Assembly (NCBI RefSeq): GCF_000143415.4
Contig: NW_003314268.1
Location: 3,844,039-3,908,038 of the forward strand
Direction of reading: 5' to 3'
Length of the DNA stretch: 64,000 nt
Origin: Selaginella moellendorffii
Taxonomy: Eukaryota > Streptophyta > Lycopodiopsida > Selaginellales > Selaginellaceae
Shown here: positions 63,301-64,000 of the stretch, piece after piece
How the letters are laid out: the number at the start of each line of letters is the position of its first letter
Position numbering within the stretch: the stretch's first letter is position 1
The notes under the pieces: model-generated
Seen by the model: only the letters and a program-made list of their open reading frames with translations
Database searches by the model: none
Told to the model about the DNA's origin: nothing
Made by a program: the position numbers and the translations under genes

Positions 63301-64000
63301 TAATGATCTCCGTTGTTCCTGGCTTGCAAAACGAGACTAGAAACATACCGATATTTGTTGCAAGGCCATTCTGTTTGAACAAGCTGTATATATCCGGGTT
63401 GATATACTTGGATGCTGTGCGGACAAGGTTCGTCTGCTGCAAACGGCAAAGGGGGATTTCTCTGATCAAGTCACAAGGGCCTGGCCACTTGAGCGCCTCA
63501 AGTGTTTGGTGAACTGCTTTTTCCCTTGTCCGCATAACAGTCTCTTGGAAGCGCTTGTCCACCACGTTGTCAGGAAGGTCTGCAACTCTTTCAGCTCCAG
63601 GCTGTTCCTCAGGCTCCCTATCGTGAACACCACTAGATTGCCCAACTTCAGGGATTTGCGTTGGTGGTGGTGGCGGGGGCAAAGGCAATAGTGGCAGTGG
63701 TGGTGGCAATGGTGGTGGTGGCGGTGGCGGCGGGGGCAGAGGCAATAGTGGTAGTGGTGGTGGCAATGGTGGTGGTGGCGGTGGCGATGGAGGTGGTGGA
63801 GGTGGTGATGGAGGTGGTGGAGGTGGCGATGGCGGTGGTGGAGGTGGTGATGGTGGAGGTGATGGTGGTGGAGGTGGTGAATCTCTATCTAAATGTGTCT
63901 CTGTTGTGCCAATGGACATGTCGATTGTGATGTCGTCGTCAGTACCAAATTGAACTTCTCGAGTCTTCTTGGCTCCAACAACCTTTTTCTGTGTTACAAT
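60391..64000 (-). CDS. ParB-like plus beta-class N4/N6 DNA methyltransferase fusion, 5' partial, two in-frame TAG
   Basis: Nine exons in the window: 64000-63021, 62959-62758, 62702-62501, 62445-62082, 62034-61652, 61598-61507, 61459-61013, 60963-60605 and 60553-60391 (TAA stop); phases close throughout, about 1064 codons, and the frame runs off the window end. A Pro-rich tract (poly-PPPPPS) is followed by a ParB-type domain with the classic motif IIDGNHRYRAW, helical linkers, an acidic/Gln-rich spacer, then a methyltransferase of permuted order: motif IV-like FILFDFPDG, VVFILPNDPNW, and later the SAM-binding motif VIDCTAGSGSMVEAA. That is the beta-class N4-cytosine/N6-adenine DNA methylase layout; the catalytic tetrad reads DFPD instead of DPPY, so activity is uncertain. 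TAG at 63203 (just before the ParB motif) and 62381 interrupt the otherwise intact frame; if untranslated, the gene is a recent pseudogene. Confidence 0.75.

Noticed and set aside
63661-63930. Val/Glu-rich plus-strand frame
   Set aside because: Antisense of the proline-rich tract in the ParB-methyltransferase gene.
1-64000. tRNA, rRNA or other structured RNA genes
   Set aside because: I looked for tRNA-like box A/B patterns and rRNA signatures and found none that I could support; the initiator-tRNA matches are retroelement primer sites only.

Overview
The window looks like nuclear DNA of a land plant with a compact gene style: most introns are about 45-75 bp with GT-AG borders, and the genes are plant families (pectate lyase, C-type-lectin receptor kinase, GNA-type lectin, S28 carboxypeptidase, plastid/mitochondrial import protein). 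With the retroelement types present, this best fits a lycophyte such as Selaginella; the organism is an inference.

Region 1 (1-26.2 kb) is ordinary gene space. It holds the 3' end of a Tim17/SAM import protein, a C-type lectin receptor (pseudo)kinase, a small secreted Cys-rich protein, a broken lectin copy with an internal inversion, an FCP1/TIM50-like HAD protein, a mitoribosomal mS34-like gene, a mannose-lectin-like secreted protein, a 12-exon S28 peptidase, a 5-exon pectate lyase, ribosomal protein uL4, an 11-exon TPR protein, and a 14-exon IQ-motif protein that shares a 402-bp divergent promoter with the TPR gene. I traced exon borders by hand; the reading phase closes for every gene with listed exons.

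Region 2 (26.2-42.5 kb) is nested retrotransposon DNA. A young chromodomain Ty3/gypsy element (29261-36621, TSD TCAAC, 920/927-bp LTRs, one TGA in pol) sits inside an older repeat. Next to it are an inverted LTR fragment of the same family and a second, heavily decayed gypsy element (38052-42479).

Region 3 (42.5-64 kb) is the most interesting part: an apparently undescribed composite mobile system. It contains (i) a large imperfect palindrome (arms 42804-48353 and 51603-58034 around a 3.2-kb loop) carrying two inverted copies of a transposase-like gene (DUF7869-like, RNase-H-type motifs) and of a ParB-like gene; (ii) a ParB-like plus degenerate DNA-methyltransferase gene that runs through acidic and Pro-rich regions into an FCP1-like HAD domain; (iii) a second, nearly complete ParB plus beta-class N4/N6 DNA-methyltransferase gene at 60.4-64 kb that runs off the window; (iv) a small two-member peptide family and a zinc-finger-like ORF; and (v) about 25 copies of an 18-22-bp palindrome confined to 43.0-57.8 kb, several placed just upstream of 3' splice sites. 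The arms carry complementary deletions. Most premature stops are TAG, and comparison of copies shows CAG-to-TAG and TGG-to-TAG changes, as expected from cytosine deamination in methylated DNA. A plausible reading is a large DNA transposon that encodes both a mobilisation enzyme and its own ParB-guided DNA-modification proteins.
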